A stretch of 8,026 nucleotides of DNA from JASDSY01 sp041441465 (lineage in GTDB: Bacteria > Muiribacteriota > UBA9980): NCBI GenBank assembly GCA_041441465.1, contig JASDSY010000036.1, positions 1 through 8,026 on the forward strand, written 5' to 3'. Numbering within the stretch: position 1 is the first letter of the stretch; each line of letters opens with the position of its first letter. Below are positions 6,661 through 8,026 of this stretch, in pieces. The translations under genes and the position numbers were made by a program. Under the pieces are notes generated by a model. That model did no database searches, was not told the DNA's origin, and saw nothing but the letters and a program-made list of their open reading frames with translations.

Positions 6661-6666
6661 CCTCCT
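6661..6666 (-). promoter_or_regulatory. htrA ribosome binding site that decides the start
   Basis: CCTCCT on the plus strand reads AGGAGG on the minus strand, 10 nt upstream of the ATG at 6650-6648. It is the only strong Shine-Dalgarno in the 5' region, so translation should begin at MSNSLF and not at the upstream in-frame ATG (6734). Confidence 0.85.
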
Positions 6667-6686
6667 TTTATCAATGTTAATATTGA

Positions 6687-6715
6687 ATTATAATTAAAGT
6701 CTTTTTCTTTGTCAA
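6687..6715 (-). promoter_or_regulatory. perfect-consensus sigma70 promoter of htrA
   Basis: On the minus strand TTGACA (6715-6710) and TATAAT (6692-6687) are separated by exactly 17 bp. Transcription would begin near 6680, leaving a leader of about 30 nt that carries the AGGAGG. A fully consensus promoter implies strong, housekeeping-type expression; no sigmaE-like element was noticed. Confidence 0.85.
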
Positions 6716-6728
6716 GACACAAATTTTC

Positions 6729-6757
6729 TTGCAAATTACAATAAAATTTAGTAAAAT
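6729..6757 (+). promoter_or_regulatory. sigma70 promoter of rpiB-upp
   Basis: TTGCAA (6729-6734) and TAAAAT (6752-6757) are spaced by 17 bp, matching the consensus at 4/6 and 5/6. Transcription would start near 6764, about 50 nt before the rpiB ATG. Its -35 lies 13 bp from the -35 of the divergent htrA promoter, so polymerase or a regulator bound at one could affect the other. Confidence 0.6.
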
Positions 6758-6812
6758 CATTAAAAATTTTTAATTAACTCAAAAAATAAAAAATCAGGAG
6801 GCTAAGACTTCA

Positions 6813-7274
6813 ATGCCGGACAAAATAAAAATTGGATTAGGCTCAGATCACGGCGGCGCGGCGCTGAAAAACAAGATATTAGAAATGTTAAACAAAGACT
6901 TCGGCGAAAAATATGAATTTATCGATAACGGCGGGGAAGAAAATGTATCGGCCGATTATCCCGATATGGCATTCAAAGTCTCTGAAAAAGTTAGTAATGG
7001 CGAATATAAATTCGCCATTTTATTTTGCGGCACAGGCCAGGGAATCTCGATGGCCGCAAACAAAGTCAGGGGGGTACGCGCGGCATGCGTAACCGACCCT
7101 ACTGTCACAAGACTCGTAAGGGAGCATAACGACGCCAATGTAATATGCATCGGCGGCAGGATTTCAGGTATCGAAATAGCGTATGATATTGTTAAAACAT
7201 TTTTAAATACTCCGTTTCAAAGCGGAAGGCATCAAAGAAGGGTGGATAAAATAAGTGAATACGAAAAAAAGTAG
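6813..7274 (+). CDS. rpiB: ribose-5-phosphate isomerase B
   Basis: A 153-residue cytoplasmic sugar-phosphate isomerase (RpiB/LacAB family) interconverting ribulose 5-phosphate and ribose 5-phosphate in the non-oxidative pentose phosphate pathway. Diagnostic motifs are GSDHGG near the N-terminus (D12, H13), ADYPD (47-51), FCGTGQGISMAANK with the catalytic Cys at C72, REHNDANV with H105 and N106, and the C-terminal GRHQRRVDKI with phosphate-binding arginines (R139, R143). C72 places it with the E. coli-type enzymes that use Cys as base. Length is normal for the family. The ATG at 6813 has AGGAGG at 6796-6801, 11 nt upstream. It is the first gene of an operon with upp, which it overlaps by 20 nt if upp uses its GTG start. 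It is divergent from htrA. Confidence 0.97.
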   Translation: MPDKIKIGLGSDHGGAALKNKILEMLNKDFGEKYEFIDNGGEENVSADYPDMAFKVSEKVSNGEYKFAILFCGTGQGISMAANKVRGVRAACVTDPTVTRLVREHNDANVICIGGRISGIEIAYDIVKTFLNTPFQSGRHQRRVDKISEYEKK

Positions 7275-7932
7275 TCCTTCGGTTACCGAAAAAAGTCTGT
7301 CTAAAGGCGAATTAATGGTATTAAATCATCCTCTTATCAAGCATAAAATTACTCTGCTCAGAAACAAAGACACCAGAATGAACATTTTTCGAGAATTAAT
7401 CGAAGAAGTATCCATGTTTATAGGATTTGAGGCTACCGCCGATTTCCCGCTGCATGAAGTCGAAGTTGAAACTCCAATCACCAAAACCTTCGGTCACAAA
7501 ATAGAAGGCAAAAAAGTCGCTGTAGTACCAGTTTTACGCGCCGGGTTGTCGATGGTAAGCGGAATTTTAAGACTCATGCCGCTCGCAAAAGTCGGACATA
7601 TTGGAATTTACCGCGACCCTAAAACATTCGAACCGATCGAATATTTTTGCAAACTGCCGACCTCGATAGAAAAAAGAGACGTCCTTTTATGCGACCCTAT
7701 GCTGGCAACAGGCGGATCGGCAATAGCCGCCATTGATATGCTGAAAAAACGCGGCGCCTCAAAAATCAAATTTTTGTGCATTATCGCGGCGCCTGAAGGC
7801 ATAAAAGCGCTTCACGATAAACACCCCGACGTTAAAATTTACACCGCGGCACTTGACGAAAAATTAAATGACCACGCCTATATAGTTCCCGGCCTTGGCG
7901 ATGCGGGCGACAGAATATTCGGCACGATATAA
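7255..7932 (+). CDS. upp: uracil phosphoribosyltransferase
   Basis: A 225-residue type I phosphoribosyltransferase that makes UMP and pyrophosphate from uracil and PRPP (pyrimidine salvage, cytosol). Seen: NHPLIKHK (24-31) typical of the N-terminus, VPVLRAGL (91-98), the PRPP-binding loop DPMLATGGS (147-155), AAPEG (178-182) and the uracil-binding end YIVPGLGDAGDRIFGT (209-224). All hallmarks are intact. Start choice: GTG at 7255 has AAGGGTGG (7238-7245) 9 nt upstream and overlaps rpiB by 20 nt. It gives about 15 residues more than the usual 208-210. An ATG at 7315 with AAGG (7304-7307) would give 205 residues but would cut into the first conserved strand (KGELMVLN before HPL), so I prefer the GTG. 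Transcribed with rpiB. RpiB supplies ribose 5-phosphate, the precursor of the PRPP that Upp consumes. Confidence 0.96.
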   Translation: MNTKKSSPSVTEKSLSKGELMVLNHPLIKHKITLLRNKDTRMNIFRELIEEVSMFIGFEATADFPLHEVEVETPITKTFGHKIEGKKVAVVPVLRAGLSMVSGILRLMPLAKVGHIGIYRDPKTFEPIEYFCKLPTSIEKRDVLLCDPMLATGGSAIAAIDMLKKRGASKIKFLCIIAAPEGIKALHDKHPDVKIYTAALDEKLNDHAYIVPGLGDAGDRIFGTI

Positions 7933-7974
7933 TTTATTATGTTTAAAACATTCGGATATTACCAGTTATTTATT

Positions 7975-8026
7975 TACTTAAGTTTCGCATAGCAAAACTA
8001 TTGTAAATTCGTTATTTATATTTCAA
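7975..8026. repeat. 52-bp terminal inverted repeat, right copy
   Basis: Exact reverse complement of 3-54. It lies 42 bp after the upp stop, in the same orientation relative to upp as the left copy is to the kinase gene. The window ends with the last repeat base. A small palindrome, ATGTTTAAAACAT (7939-7951), sits between upp and this repeat, but neither is followed by a clear T-run, so I do not call a upp terminator. Confidence 0.95.

Noticed and set aside
6651..6734. N-terminal extension of htrA to an ATG at 6734
   Set aside because: That ATG lies upstream of the perfect promoter, and the extension reads through the AGGAGG site (as KGG). The ATG at 6650 is correctly spaced from that site.

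Overview
The window looks like bacterial chromosomal DNA from an AT-rich (roughly 35-40 % GC by eye), diderm (Gram-negative-type) organism. It encodes an outer-membrane beta-barrel with a C-terminal Phe, a lipoprotein with a classical lipobox, and a periplasmic HtrA/DegP protease with two PDZ domains. Shine-Dalgarno sequences are of the AGGAGG type, sigma70-like promoters are readable and the standard genetic code fits. I cannot place the lineage firmly from sequence alone; a low-GC deltaproteobacterial-type or related candidate phylum is only a guess.

Layout. (1) 48-2842, minus strand: a probable two-gene operon, an outer-membrane barrel followed 29 bp later by a soluble PAS-containing hybrid histidine kinase with its own receiver domain. 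(2) 3023-4240, plus strand, divergent from that pair: a secreted lipoprotein built from seven ~50-residue repeats, most simply a seven-bladed beta-propeller. (3) 4241-4964: a 724-bp gap between convergent genes with no credible gene but crowded with repeats and hairpins: two copies of an 83-92 bp repeat, a 100-bp element with inverted arms, a 98-bp element with 11-bp terminal inverted repeats, and a strong hairpin that probably terminates htrA. (4) 4965-6650, minus strand: htrA/degP-type protease. (5) 6651-6812: a compact divergent control region with a perfect-consensus sigma70 promoter for htrA and a good one for rpiB, their -35 boxes 13 bp apart. (6) 6813-7932, plus strand: rpiB and upp, overlapping by 20 nt if upp starts at its GTG, an operon linking ribose-5-phosphate supply to PRPP-dependent uracil salvage.

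The two window ends carry the same 52-bp sequence in inverted orientation (3-54 and 7975-8026), in each case just behind the 3' end of the outermost gene. Either this is a dispersed repeat at which an assembly stopped, or the 8-kb segment really is bounded by inverted repeats.

No rRNA, tRNA, CRISPR array, transposase, integrase or phage gene was recognised. The core genes (htrA, rpiB, upp) are ordinary. The least explained parts are the propeller lipoprotein with its divergent barrel/kinase neighbours, the repeat-rich convergent intergenic region, and the terminal inverted repeat. I see no convincing evidence of a wholly new defence or mobile system.
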